A stretch of 64,000 nucleotides of DNA from positions 35,334,096 to 35,398,095 of the forward strand of contig NW_019211458.1 in assembly GCF_002443255.2 (NCBI RefSeq). Reading direction: 5' to 3'. The position numbers and the translations under genes were made by a program. Origin of the DNA: Varroa destructor. Taxonomy: Eukaryota > Arthropoda > Arachnida > Mesostigmata > Varroidae. The notes beneath the pieces were generated by a model. The model ran no database searches. It was not told the DNA's origin and was given only the letters and a program-made list of their open reading frames with translations. This document shows, piece by piece, positions 13,701 to 29,254 of the stretch; positions within the stretch are counted from its first letter, which is position 1; each line of letters begins with the position of its first letter.

Positions 13701-16700
13701 CTTAAGGTGCACACGTAATTAGGAACTGCTTTTTCAAGGTACAACCGAATCGAAACCCTATCTAATAATTACCATAACGTTATAGCTTATATTTCGTATC
13801 TTGTTGTTGTTGTTGTTGTTGAAAGGCCACAAGGCGCCCATACTTTAGGTGTCGTTAGACATTTTAGCCTCTTTTGCCGGGCAATTTAAAGAACCGAACA
13901 CGTTACTTATACGTAACCAAACGGCAGACATCAACGTATCTCCGCATCCACGTTTAAACCAGCTTGGCAGTTTATCAAATTTGCCTTGCGGCACGTTCTT
14001 ATAACACGCCCCCACACGCACACATATGCAAAGTAGACAAATGGGTCTCTTAGAGTGAACGAAAGCGTTTGTGACGTTATCAAAGCACTCCAATAGCCGG
14101 CAACACCTTCTGATGTTTTATAGTTATTTATATACAGCTGGATCTATAGACGCAGAATATAGTTTAGCAACAGATTTAAACTTCGTTGAACGGTCGGCCT
14201 AAGCCGGCCCACGATGCCCCTAAGAAGGGCGCTAATACAACGTACAGACGGCACAAGCTACCGGCAGCAGCACCGGTAAATTCTTATCAAACGACTAGAT
14301 ATAACTAACAACAGTGATATTTTGAAACGATCTCGATAATATTATGGCATAGAGGGTCTTTATTAATAGGCTAGTCAGTTGTGTATCCAGATAGATCAAC
14401 TGTTTCATATAGCCAGCTGCATTAAGGAACTTACTCTGTCTATTGCCTAGTTGGTTACCTTAAAAGCTGCAAGAAACCGACGCTTCGGCCCTATGCTAGA
14501 TGGTGGGATAACAGTCCACTCTGACAAGTCTCTCGTATAGACGTTATTTTAATACAGTCCTTGAAAGGTCAACAAAAAAAAAGTCGATCTACATAGTTTT
14601 TTTTTTTCTTTAATTTCAATGTCCGTTACATTGCTTTCGTACTTTATGCCGCATTAGATCATGCAACAGCATGCCTCAGTACCTTTTCAAGGAACTTCTA
14701 AGCTCATAATTTTATTGATTTGGCGATCTTCGTCTGGCATCTTAAACTAATTGACTCTGATCAAGTTGTAAACAAACTACGTTCACCGCGAAACAAAATG
14801 AGACATAGAATTAACCTAATGAACACCGTAAAGCATGGGGCTTACCAGGGCACGGCGTTCTGGCTCGAAACGCTCATTAAGAAGGATCGGGGTTAAAGTG
14901 GAAGCTAGCCCGGTGCCAATACCGTACAGGCCGCCTATGAGAAGAATAAATATCGTCACATTATAAGCAAAATAGCATAGAATAGATGAAATGGCAGCAG
15001 TGAGCACTCCCCAAGTCACAATTGCCCGAATCGACATAATCTTCTCCAGCAATCCCGCAATCGGACCTGAAATCATCAGACGGAAAAAGCCGAAGAGAAT
15101 AGGTAAACTTGAGGAGGTTTAGTTTCATTAATAAGTAGTATACAAAACATGTACTGAAATAGTCGCTTCGACCGTCTATCTTTTTTTCTATAGTTCTAAT
15201 GAAGTTAAATAATTATTAAAAGTTTTCTTATTAAGCTAAATCCGCCCATCGAATACAATTAAAATTTTTGAGATTGTCCATATAGTATATAAGTAAAAAG
15301 GTCCCATAAAAACGGTAACATCAACTAAAGGAAGAATAGTGTTTTTTTTCGTCTACTATTAAAAGTATTAGCAAACCTAACTATATTTGTAGATTATAGA
15401 GGATTTTTTCTATTTACAGTTTAGGGAAATCGCATGTATCGAAGTTCTCCGGCACGTGTTGCCATCTAACTAACCCTATGGTGGTTGCGTTATAAATTTT
15501 TCCTTTATGGGCACCAGGAGAACTATACTCTGCTTTAAATCAAGGGAAAGCTCTTCATGGATAGAGATAATTATGTAGATAACTTGATTTCATGGTGCAT
15601 CTTTGACCCACGGCGTAACGACGTTTCGTTGAAAATACTAAAGTGGAGCGAGCTGAAGTAGTTCGGGAATCTCTCAATACAAAAGGATGCTTCTATCAGA
15701 CCATTAGCTGCTGGATGAACGCTTGACTTCTGTTTACCAATAAGGTGACGTGAGTGGTCTGACTGCACGAAACTGTGCCAAATTAAAAGCCATAGGAAAA
15801 AAAAAATAGTTAATTTTTTCGAAGAGACATCTCTCGTCGATATTGATCACCTACAGACAACTAACTGTCAGATTATCCACATTTAGATACCTCGTTAACA
15901 TCAAAATCTCTTTCTAGACGGCCACGGATAAGGTAGAACGTTCCTACGCGTTAGTTGCACGTATGCCTACCTAGCAGTAATTGGAATTCAATGCCAGTTT
16001 GTTTCCACAGGTAGTCACCAGAATCAGTGCAGCTTGCAGTAACTGTGTCGTCTTTTCCGATCGCTTTAAGGCACAACGATTTTTTGACAACTTTAGTCGT
16101 CAGTCTGGTCATATACTTGAATTAAGAAACACATTGTAACATCAAAAACTTGCGTCGCCCGATTAGCACTCTAGCCATACCTTGTAACTAACTAAGAAAA
16201 GCAAAACACTTACGTGCATTTATGAAAATGCGGACGTAAGAGCAAACGTTGGCGAACAATAAGATTTCTAGCTTCTGGAATCAATTGCGGCGGACATCCA
16301 TTAAGTCAATCGAGATACTTAGACTTATGCCCGTCTAATACAACTTCTGCAACTTAGAAATTTTCAATTATCGTTTATTTAACACAATGAAAGAAGGTAT
16401 TTTGGTGCTAGTGTGACTTGATTGAAGTTTAAGTTTAAACTAGGATCGAACCGCATTCGAATAGAATTTAGTATATATTATTGTTTATAAATGGGAGCAA
16501 CAATGCTTCGATCACGCCGCACAGAGCGTACGCATAAACCAGCTTCCTATTTCTCCCATGTACAGAAATACAGACATTTATCTAGAGTACTAACGATTTT
16601 TCCGTATGCAGAACTAAAAAACGTAAAACGTTTGAATAAAGGTTCTGTCCTTTGGCTGATTTAAAAGCAACGCTCCGACGACATCAGCACTGGCTGCGTC

Positions 16701-19700
16701 CGAAAAACACGAAGAAGTAACATTCAGTTTAATTCAACTTTTCTGATGGCTTTCGTGGCAGCGTGGACCTATCGTACTAGAAACGTAAAAGTTGAGATGA
16801 AGATACATTGGAGAACGAGTAGCTGCGCGTACTTCTTATCAGATTAACCGAAACGTAAATCGAAACGAATGACTTCACGTAAACGCTGCGGGTGGTGTCG
16901 AATACATAAATATAAGGCACCTGCTGTACCCACTTGATTAGAGGTCATGATAAATTGATGCTACGTCAATTGTCTATGCAAACCCCCCATACTGAAACTG
17001 TGATCGATGCTATCGCAACCAATTCCACGTTATCAGTAAATGTCAGTGTACAAAGAAACTTACATAGATATAACCTACAAGCAAGAGATAACCTACGAGC
17101 ATACCTAACATTATGTCCGGAAAATTTCAAGGTTTCCTATTCAAAAGGAGTTATTATCCGAAACGAAATGTAATGGGATTGTATATTGGACAGTGCGGCC
17201 GTATTACACCCGGTGAGGCAGCGACAACAATCATCGATAGTATACATCGCGCTTCGATCTTGAACAATGGAAGGCAAGGCGAGGATGATGGTGTGCTTGA
17301 AGCAGCAGTTTAAAATAATGGCAGGGAACGCGCGTACGCATGGTGTAATGCCTTTCTTCTAAACGGATTTCAGATCTGAATGGTACTTTTATGAAGTTGA
17401 AAATGCGATGACAGGACGTCATGCATCGCGTTTTCCCTGGATCATTATTTAAATATAGCGAGAAAAAAAAAAGTGTATGTACCATTTTGTGAACAAGAAC
17501 ATTTCAGCGTCTGGATCATTGTTTTTAGCATCCATCCACTTCTCTACATATTCAAGGGAGCAGTAGCGAAGGGCCAGTGCTTATTACGTACAAAAGGAAG
17601 ACTGTTCAGTGAAAACAATACAACCTAGATCAACCTTTTGCTCCTCATTCATAACTAAAAAATCTGCTATGTCCTTCAATATGACACTGGGTAATGTTGG
17701 AGCTGCGACGGATGCTTCAATTGGTATTCTATAAATGACTTGAATACTGATATTGTTTCTTCAGTTTTCAACCGTTGCACTTCATGATTTTTTGGTCTTG
17801 GATCGAACCTTGAAAAAATCCGTTTTACGACTTCTAGGAACAGCACTCCGTGGAGCCCGACCGACGAGCCAAGTCGGTCACCGACCGCTGAATGTTTACT
17901 AGTGGATGAAGAGTTAATTCGTTAGAACTACACACCCGTTTTCTACTATCATACAAGTACATGATTTTTCATGCACGAAAGGAATGTTACCAGTGTTGGA
18001 TATAGAAAACGATAGTTGTTCTTTGCTGGGGGCCAGTAGCGACCTTTAACTCGTCCTAATCACTGGTCACCTAACAGGGGTATTTGTTAGGCTCTCTGAG
18101 TCAAACTTCTACGATGTTCCAGTTCAAGCAGTTTTGTTACTAGTATACGAACTAACAACGACCGTTCAAGTTCTGCTTGTAGCATTTTAGTATTGTGCTC
18201 TGTGATTGCTCTTATCTATCTTCCCAACGATACTGCAGTCTATTTTAGGGCAATCTATAGACAGCCTTGTTAAGCATTCCAGTTAATGATGAACTCAATC
18301 TCATTCTCGCTTTTCTTCTATCCTCCCGTTGTTGCTGCTATTGCTGCTGCTGCTGCTGCTGCTGCTGATCCACTCACCGCAGTTTTTATCGCCGTTGCTG
18401 TTGTTATAGAAACTATAGCTAAAATATTGCTCGGACGCCGTACGTACATGGAATAGTATATCGTATTTTTACTATTATGCTATAAATTGTCATAGTACAG
18501 GTAGTGATTGTGCGTTCCATGCCTTTTTCAGGGGCTATACGCCATCTATCGTCGTCTTTCTAGCCTTCAGCAACAGCGACAATATAGATGGCGCTGAATG
18601 AGGTGGTTTTGTAATGTGGCAACCGCGCCAACTACTTTGAGCAGCACGTGCGCCGCCGGTTTAGACGAAGTCAACGTTTGCGGTCGTTGCCCGTTATCGG
18701 CTTCAGCAAGATCATAAACATCATTGTCGTAGTTAGCGTCGTTATCGGTGAAAAAAACTCGACTGCAGCAGAAGCGGAGGCGGTTAATTTTCGAATTATC
18801 AACTTGCTTCGAAACCTCTAGTTCGCAGTCTAAATAAGCAGGCAAAAAACAAACGGAACGGCCAATGTGACTGCAGTATAGCCGCAGTCTGCTTCATATC
18901 TCTGAAAGCTGTTTTTAACAGAGACAGTAGCACGACAAAAGTTGCAATTCAACTTTTACCAGCAGTTCATTTCGTAACTCCTTCTTCTTCTATTATATCT
19001 CCATAGTCCTGTTTGCTTTCTGTCGCTAACCGGTCCTAGCAATCTTTTATCGGCTCAATTCCCCCGCCATGTTGTCCGACAATTTAGCTTGTCGAATTGT
19101 GCCTTGCTCACTTCTCTGCTGCTGTTTTCGAATAACCCGATTTTGCCGTTCATATTGGCTTCCCCTTTTAGTTACTGCCGTCTCTGATATTAATACGGTT
19201 GTTAACTTGCACTTCTCGACCAAAGCAGCCGTTGTAAATTTCAGATCATGGAATATAATCATGTTTGCGATTCATAGTCAATATTTCGCAAATCCCTCTT
19301 CTATGCTCGACTCCTTTTTCAATTTTTTGATATTCACTGATTGGTCGCCAGCGAGCGTTTTCTACGCCATTGCAACCCAGTACCCATCTGGCAGCAAATG
19401 ACGACCCACTATGGCCGCAAGCGCCGATAGCTGGCCTAACCATGATCGTCACCTTTATAATGATAATAAGGGGTAATGAGGTCTCCAATGACACGTTTGA
19501 ATTCCTTCTTTTTCTATTCGCAAACATATATATATATAAACATATATATGGTATTAAAAATAGTCATCCTTCTGAAAAATATTGGGCTGCAGAAACCATT
19601 TTTTAATTTCATCGGAGGATGCTTGTGAACGTGGCTACATTAAAGTATATCTCAGTATTTGAATAGCAGCACGAAGTGACATCTGCTACATACAATTAGG

Positions 19701-22700
19701 AATACTTTGTTTTTACGTTTCTTTTACGCAAACTTGAATAGATCTGTAAATTTCTTTAAAAACCTAAATTTTGTACACTTTTCATCCGATCTGAGTGTTT
19801 CAAATGTACCTAGATAGCTTACATACTTAGATAGACAGATAGATAGAAAAGAAACATCATGGGTATCCTCTGCGTATTCAAAGAGCTCAGCTTTTTCAAG
19901 CGATAAATTATATATATATATATATATGAGAAGTGTGTCTATGCCCAGATTCGGACCCAGACCACAACATGTCCCTAAGATTGGCAGGCAAATACGTTAA
20001 CCACTGAGCTTTGACAGGGAGCTGAGCTAGTAGTTTACCGGTATGAAATAGCTCAGCTTGAACCGACGCGCATTTTTACCAACGTTTACGAGACGTTTTT
20101 AACTTTGCCCACCTGTGTTTCGACAACGTATTGTACATCATTTACCTTACACAGCGCCTGTGTGACGGAAATGAGAGGTAAATACTCAACTAACTTGAGC
20201 ATAAAATCAATAAAAAATAATTTTTAGTTCCAAATTAATTAACGCAGCTAATAGCATTAAAAATAGAATATCAATATCACTCTGCTGTAGGAAAGATTCT
20301 TTCCTGAGAGGATTATTTTGATTTTTGCTATTTTGATTGTTTCAACATGTATGAATACAACTTTCTCATAGAGCGTCCGAAATCCATAATGCCAACTGAA
20401 TTACCTTTCAGAAGTGATAAAGTGAACGGCTAGTACTATGACAATTTTATTATTGTTAGTTATTTAGGTGTTATTTAGTAATGCCAGCAGACGGACGCTC
20501 AAGGTAAATCTTTCACGCAGTTAAGAATTATACTCACTGCACAAATTAACGGAAAGGCGACAGTTATGCCGATAAGCTTGTTGGTAAACACGAATTTGAT
20601 TAGCTCTCTATACGTGGTATACCTCAGGGATCAGTATTTGGTGTCACTCTGTGGAACCTCAAATATGATGGCGTACTTAACTTACTAGGCCTAACAAAGG
20701 AGCCGAGTAGCAGACGCCGATGGCCTGCTCTTGCTAGTCAGCCAGTATCTGAAAGATGCCTCTTAGAATAAAACAAACCCTGCACTAGCCAACATAATAG
20801 TTTAAGTGAAAGCGCGTTTTTTCGAGATTACACCAGGGAAAAGTGAGGCTATTTATTTGGCCAGTAGAAAATAGTGCCAATCAATTAATATCCGGATAAT
20901 TAAATGCCCTATTCAGATTGCGGGAATATTGAGACATTTCGGACTAATCTTCGACAGAGGACTTAAGGGGGGCGCATGCGGAGAATGTGCAACGGGGAAG
21001 GCTACCAAGAACACTCATTAATTTCACGAGGATAGGTAGGAGGTCCATCGAAAGATGTCTATTGGGGAGAGTAGCTGAATCTGTGGTTCTTTACACCGCC
21101 CCCGTCTGGGCAGAGAAACAGACGAACTCTACTCCCCGTATCAACAGGGGCAGCAATCAGAGTGGTCCAAGCGTATCGAACTGCCTTTACGGAAGCCACC
21201 CGATGTCTTGCTGATATGCATTCATGGAACCTACTGGCTAAGCAAACTGCTAAGCACTAACCTGAGGAGGAACTGGATCCCACAACAGTACGAAAAGCTA
21301 CATTGCGAAAGTGGCAAGAAAAACGAGTGCGGGATGCATCCTGAGATTAAACAGGGGCATCCAGCGAGCCAGGTTCCAACCAGCCGCAGCCAGCTTCGAA
21401 CATACGGAGAAGTACCGGCAAAACACAGATGACCATGTGTTTTCTAGAGGAGCAGACGAAGTGGAGCACACGAGATCACACCGTGGCAAAGTCTTGGGCA
21501 CCACAGAAATCTACACTTGACGACGGTTAAAGAAGCAGTAGGAAACATGATGAAGACATAAAAGTTAAGGGTCGCAGGTTCGGCTTTCCTCGGTGTCAGT
21601 ATACGAAAAAAAGGGGGGAGCTAAAATATAAAAGACGATGACAGGTAGAAAGCTTTAATGCGAACCCTAGAGTGGAAATGGCGTCGATAGGATCTCACCA
21701 ATTCATTCCCTTTCCAGAGTTCGCAGTAATGCAATATAACTAGGTTGAAGACACATTGAGCAAAACTCATAGCTTTAAGGTAAAATCGAATGCTAGATTA
21801 GATAGAATCGAATGTGATCAGGCAAAAAAAAGCTTTTCAATTTGCATTACAGGTCTTCGGACATTGCGAAGAGGTTATGGTCTGCCTAGGATATAGCGCA
21901 GTTGATTTTAGCTAAAGCCATTACTGCATTAAACTGTTGTCAAAAGCCATCTATTATCTATACGTTACATAGAATAAGCTTGCTATCAATATACACCAGC
22001 TTTTAAAAGTAGCCCCGTACTCACTTCGGAACTTTTGAGGACCCTTCAAGTGACTCTTTCCACGCGCGTTCATCGTGAAGTGCAATCGGCAGTCGAATAG
22101 TCGTACAGCGTCACCAAACTACCGTGCTTTTACTTTCGTCAAACTGATCGTCGTTGGTCGTTTTTCGCGACTGAATTACCGGCTATTTATTTTATGCGAT
22201 CAAGCTTTCGGAATCATCACCATGGTTATAGCACCAAAGACTTCGCCCCATTAGGAGTCCAATCGGTGCACTTGTCTGGGGTTTTTCCAATAGACCCGCG
22301 AAACAGTATGTTGACCATACAAGCAATTATTACCCTTAAAAATAGTAATCTTATACTGTTTAGTTCCTTGTTTGATTTTCGTTCCTTGCTTTCTTGATTA
22401 CTAATAACGAGTAATAAGTTTCGCTAACGCTGAGATATGAATTAGAGTGACAGCATGCGTATTAGTTATCGTCACCGTAGCAGCGCACTGAGAGATGCGT
22501 ATCACCCACTCGGATGACTGTCTTTTTACGCTAGTCGTGGTAACGAGTAGATTTTTCGTGATGCAATCTTAGTCTCCGAGGCACGTCACTTACATCATAT
22601 TATACAAATCGTCTTACTGAAGGATAAATACATGGCGAAGAGGTACCTTTTACCTCAGAGTTATGTTGCCGTAATTACTGGCTAAAGATGCGATCATCTT

Positions 22701-22899
22701 GAGATTTCTTCTTTATTTCGATTTAACAGAGATTTAAAGAAAGCTGTTTAGACTAGAAGAACAAATACCAATACTTCCTCCACTCGAACGAGTGAAGACA
22801 GGTGGTACGAGTTAAAGAAGAAGTGAAACACCGGTGGGAGGGATAGCGTCATACATTTTGGAATGCCTTTGGTTCATTACCTACAAATCGAATATCGTC

Positions 22900-22945
<46 letters not shown>

Positions 22946-25900
22946 CGAAATTCCTATTTATACAATCACTTGAAAGCAGTTGTTGTCTGCAATTTTATGA
23001 ACCTGAATAGCGGAACAGCTACCATCACATGTGTGCAAGATTACTTTCTATATTCCTGCATATTTCCTCGTGATCCTGAGAAATTTTTCAGCCAAAAGGG
23101 AGTGAGTGGGGCGTGTGGTCAAGAGGTGGGGCATTTCGCATTCCACGTAATGTTAGCCTTTTAGGGCATACGTTATACGACCGCTGACACACATAGACAT
23201 GTTGACACAAGGAAAAGACCTATAAAGGAAAAATACGTGAAGAAGATCGGCCAGTTCCAAAGATCGTCTTACCAATCATCTTTAAGGCTAGCTATGAGCA
23301 TAGGACAGGCAGTAACGAACAATGTCGAGCACCTAGCGCATTTCGTGGCGTTTCGCCTCATAAGCAATACGTATTACTAGCTTGTCGCTCCTCTCGTCCC
23401 GTTGTCGTTACTTACGCGGACGTTGGGCATCTCTGGCTCTAGGCGATGGCGGCTGTTGACCATCAACCATGTAAGCACCGGTGAGCCACAAGGGAATCGA
23501 AGCACTGACGACTCTAGTCGAACGATACTCGAATACTAATTGGCCACTAGGTCAGCTATAATAATGGCATAATGCTGTGCAAACCCTCACAATTGGCTAG
23601 CGTCGGTGTACTTCGTCGCTTGTCACGTGACCTTTATGCGGTATGCCACTTTCCATTACCAGCTGACAGCAGAGGTGCTTGCGCAACACCTGGCGACAAT
23701 AATGAGAACAACTCTAATCTCTCTAACGTCAAAAGCAAAAAAATACGAAATATCGTTCCATCTTACATAATCGTACGCTCCTATGAAAACGGAGACTTTT
23801 TTCTAGTTGAAGCACTCTGTGCTCTTTGTGTTACGAATACGTAGAATAGTATCTTCCTGATAACTCGTCTATGCTTTTTACGTTTTTGTTAAAAAGCTTA
23901 CGTTATGACCTAGCCATCCATCCATCCATCCATCCATCAAAAACAGTTATTGTTCTATCGGTTGTTAGCAACTACCACAAGTTGTTTGTTCTTAGTAATC
24001 TAACTAGTTAATCTGATTACTTTAAATTATTTTTCAATATTACACTAATGTACAGTGACCGCATCATCGAATGGTGCTCAGATTGACGTCTATCACTTAT
24101 GTGCCGTATCCAAGTTATCCTGAGTTCCATGGCCGGAGGAGGAAGGATGAAAAGACTAGGCAAATCTCCTTGTTTAGCAGCTAAAAAATATCTGAAGAGT
24201 TTGGATACTGAGACGAATCTTTGCTGGACAGAGCGTTCTAAATTGATGGCAATAGTTGGCTTCATTGTCACTTGGTCGCGTGGCATGCTCGGCGTCAAAA
24301 ATATATGGGAACTCTATTGTGATAGCTAAATGATAGTGCCTCTAGAAGTAACGTGCTTTACTATTATAGCAAAGAAGTTCTTTAAGCAATAAATTAAATA
24401 CTATCGTTATATAGTGCAACAAATGCCGAACGGGTTCATTTCAGATAAGATCTACGTGCTGACCTTCTTTGGCTCGCGTAATAGGTGTTTGTGTAATAGA
24501 ACGACTGGTTCTTATGCAAAAGAGCGGACATTTCGGTAAAAGTTACTACTTATGCACGCGTTGCTTAATAGCATTATGGACCCACTCAAATACGGTATAT
24601 TTACACTGACATAATTAAATACTTCTTTCATAGTGTAGTCCAATCCAGTATGCCAAGTAGTTGATAATATTGCCTCTTGATACTTAATGGTTCAAAAATA
24701 CAAGGGCACGAAGGGCACCCGTAAGAGCTACTCTCCGAATAATGTAAATATATATACACACACACACATGTACGCGTATGATCTTCGAAGCAGTCGACGC
24801 TTATTTTTGTTAACATCTGTGAAATCGTAACATCGAACTTACGATCAGTCCTACGATAAGGTAGGTACTTCAACCCACGTGTAGTGAGCGGCAGTCTGGC
24901 CTATGAGAATTCAGGACGTACAAAAATACTTGTGCTGTCGATATATCTAGCACGCGGGATGACAGACACAGGTATCAGAAACGGATGATGAATTTTTGTT
25001 ACGGAACGCCAAATAGTCGTTTGACTTGTCGTTAAAGGACGCTATTTATCTGTAGGCACCCGCGTGGGTCTGGAACAATCGACGAAGTAGCCCATTTAGA
25101 ACTCGATGTTCCGTATCGGCATGATGCTCCTGTATGCTGCCGTTGCGTCTTGATTTAAAGGCAGTTCAGCGACGCTACGTCTAGAGCAAGGCGTAGGCGT
25201 TCATTTAATTAGCTGGACGCCTCTCCGCAGCAGTATTCAATGAAAAACATACGAATCTGACGTATATTCGTCAAATGAAAGAAGCTAAATGCTCGGAAGC
25301 AGAGGCTATGAAGAATGGAAGTGCAGTGTGACCGCGCTACAAAACGAGACATCCAGCTAGAAGATACAGTGAACAGAAGGTCAAAACAAAGACTTACAAA
25401 TAAATAACTACCGAGAGTTAGATGAAATGTTGCTTTTTTTTTTTCTGTTTTCCTAATTATAGTCAATCTTCTTTTTTGGTGCAATACGGCTAATGGCAAA
25501 CTCAATTTAGTATAGATCTAGTGAATCTATATCAAGTTGGATTTGTTATCAGTGATACATAAGGTCGATTCATACGTTCTTGGAAAATCCAGATCTCAAT
25601 AATTGAAATTTTATTTGCGAGCTATCAAACGTGTCGGAGTATATACGATCTACTGAATCTAATCTATCATATCTGAAGGGACATACAAACGTGGAGAGTA
25701 GCAACAACAAATCTGTACAAAGTTTCCATATACATTTTGCCTGTTGGGCTAATATAGCTTTCAGCATCCTTTAATCTACAAACGACTATTTAGGTCCTTG
25801 TCCTTAAAGTGGCCAAAGCAACGTAGGAAGCTATGATATCAGTTGCCAAAGTTCGTGCCTTAGACAACAAAAGTAATAAGGAGAAAAAGTGTGTGGCTAC

Positions 25901-28900
25901 GTAATTTGCTCCATTCGACGATTTGGACTAATCTGTGTCTGCATAATTTTTGTGCAGATGCTAAATAAAAGAAAAAAACGAAATGACGAGAATCACAATT
26001 TAGATTATAAACGACACACGTAGCGATGGTACATAAACATGTAAACATGTTAATTTTTGGGCAGAATATCGATGTAGATAAAGCGTAGATTAGCGTCTAA
26101 TGAATATTTGACGATCGTTTACTCGAGAGGGCAAAGGGCAATGAAACAAAGTAACTATAATCGGCGCTGTCCTTTACATTGAACAATTTCTTTCATCACC
26201 AGATTTATTTCGTCACTTATTTATGCACGGATTATTTTCTAGCTATGCTATTTTACTTTGATAACTATGAAGGCAGTGGTACAAATAACACTTTTTTCAG
26301 CGGATAGATAAATCAATGATCGAAAAAAAAACATCTAACAGTTCACGCTTCCTAATCATTTCGTCAGCAGAATGGAGGGAGGAGAATGAAAGGATTTCAG
26401 TAAATTAACATTAATCAGATGATCGTACACCTGAATGTGTTTAGAACTGTGACAACTATAACTTTACAAGGTTCCCAAAATAGTACATCACGGACCTTTT
26501 CTTAAACGTATAATTGCTTTAACAACCATCCATCGTGATACTGGCAAATGTTTAAGTCTAATATGAAGGACCGTGGAGGACGCCTTAAGTAGGGCCTGAA
26601 ATCATATATTTAGGCGGCGATCTAATGTTTTCAAGGTGAAATACGTTCCCATCTATGGTATTTGTCACGAGAGCATAGGCCCAAAATCAGAAACACTAGT
26701 GGCTTGGTAACACGGTCGCCTGCTGTAACAAAAAATGTTCTAATTGTATTTCCATAAATTATTTGGCAAATCCGTAGGGTCAGTTTGCTTTAATTAGTAT
26801 ACCCTTATTATTTAGAAATAACTATTCTTTTGTCCAATGCGTACGTTTCAACAAGAAATTACTAAGTCGAAAAGCATTTTGGGGATGTAACGTTCTTTCA
26901 GATTAAATATAAGCAATTCATTTGCTTATTTCTATAGATTGGATGTCATATAATATACATTTTTGCGGTCCATTTCAGTGAGCTAAACGAAATTAGCGGA
27001 AGGCTGTAATTGAAGTTGAGACTGAACGTAAATCTGTCCTATGGTACATATGTTTATATATGATTTCTTTGACATTTCTGTGGTCGAATCTCGATACAGC
27101 GGTAAGCATTTTTTTTATAGACAAAAAAAGATCTATAAATCGTTTAACTTCTCTTATTTATTAAGGGGCATTAACTACTTTTCTAGCGTTTTATCCCGAT
27201 GTGAAAATCACACATCTCAAATAGCGTGGGCCAGCGTTAGTGTCATTTAAAAGCATACATTCGATAGCAGTAGATATGCTAACGTCGTAGGAATGGCTTT
27301 GTTCAGATTTAAGAAATCGGTAAAATTTCTGCAAAAAAAAAAAAAGCTAATTTTTATAAATTTTATCACAATAAGCGCACTAAAAGCCCGCCATCTTTGC
27401 AATATAAAGAAGAAAACTGACTACAAGAACAGCTCGGCGTTACGGGTGCCGCACAAATTTACGCAAACAGAAAAAGAGTTACTTGATTGTATTTTTATCT
27501 GCGAAACACTAAAAAAAATTCAGCGAAAGTTCTTAAGACGGCTAATCATGTCACATAGAACAATGACGCACAAATATAAAAACAAAACTTCGAAAAATAT
27601 ACTCGACCATCTGCGGCAATGCTCGGACTGATGCGAGACAGAGTGCGAGATATGCTTTTGGTAGGTCTGGACGAAAAATAATTTATTGGACCCCTACTGA
27701 CAACAGCTAAAATAATTACGACAAGCCACTGACAGACTAACGGAAATTAGTGAACAAATAACCTGTACACTATTAACTATATAGCAAAAAGCAAGAAAGC
27801 TCAAATGGAAAATTCTAATGCAATTGCCGTATAGGCCGGCCGGACCTTGCAACATCAGGCTATCTCTACAAAGCTTGATGGTGTTATTTCAGTTTAACGG
27901 AAGGAGGCGAAAATCACTTGTCGCTTTTTTATTACGGACCACACAAGTTCTACAGTGAAAGGATTACAGTTACACCAAAGAACGGCAGAAATCAAACTAA
28001 TGCATATCTAGTTATGTAATATAGTTTCAACATATAACAAGAAGCTGCGCCAATTTTCGCCAATATAAACGTTCAATATATATGCGCTATCACTAAGATG
28101 TGCATGTAAGGCCTCAGCTAGCCTCTCATTAATGTTATCTCGGATCTGCTACCTGCAGCGTTTTCGATTTGGCTTTACAGTTAATATACAAAGGTAGCTT
28201 TCTATTTTCGTTAGAAAAAAAAATGTGTCCTTATACACGCGTCTCTCCTAGGAATCGAAATCACTGCGATACGACAGGCCGGGGATGCCATTTACTGTGC
28301 ACGAAAAACAGACATTTGATCAAACGCTTTTTTCTTTTCATCTAGTTTGTTATAAATTTCTAAGTAATTGGAGTTTGTTAAGTCCATTTTATTAGATAAC
28401 CATATTAGATTCAGAGGAATCAGAAGTAAATTTTTGAATTAGTGGCTACTGTTAGCTCATGTGGCTCGAGCAGAAATTTTACGTTTACGATCCTTTCCAA
28501 GTTGACCTAAGGCGCATCATCTATGCGCAAGATAAGATATCGTTAATTCAACAACGGATGGTCTATTAGGTTCTGACGAACAAATATACAGGGTGCTAGC
28601 TTTAAATCCGGGCTTTTTTTTGGACTGCTTACCATCTGTCCTTTGATTTATCTAAAACTAGCACAGTTAAACGAGGCTTCTTTCTAATGAAAATGTAATC
28701 AAACTTGGAGCCATGACGTACAACGAACCTTGCGACTGTTTTAAAGAACCATATCAACTACCAATTTGGTAGCCGAGGTGAGCTCTCCTTTTGAACCTTT
28801 TAGCATTTCTAAAACTTTAAGGCCATTTTGAACATTTGTGTGCAAGGTACTTTTGGCCTACTAGCCGTCCAAAATAGATTCCCCTAGATTTTTTGTATCG

Positions 28901-29218
28901 CGCGTGTTCGACATTTTGACGAATCTATATTCACAAACATCGCTTTATCCGCGGTTACTATTAACAAGTTATTCTCGGGTTAAGGAAAGACCAACTACTT
29001 TGGGGATAACTAGTGCATGGCTTAGGTTTTGGATTAAAGTTTTAATCGAGGTAAACAGGGATTACACTGAACAGATATGATCATTAAGAGTGACCTTGTT
29101 AGCACATGCGTCGGCTAAAATATTCGTTGAAAGATCTCTTTTAGTTAAAATAGAATTTCAGAAATCACGCATAAAAAAACAATTATAGGCTTCAGCGTAG
29201 CACTTCGTATACGTATGC

Positions 29219-29254
<36 letters not shown>

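Noticed and set aside
19940..20022. A genuine tRNA gene
   Set aside because: A- and B-box-like segments are present but no paired acceptor stem is evident, and two diverged copies exist elsewhere. A SINE fits better.
24017..24329. Overlapping frames of 93 (-) and 76 (+) codons
   Set aside because: Balanced composition raised interest, but there is no splice context, family match or repeat partner.
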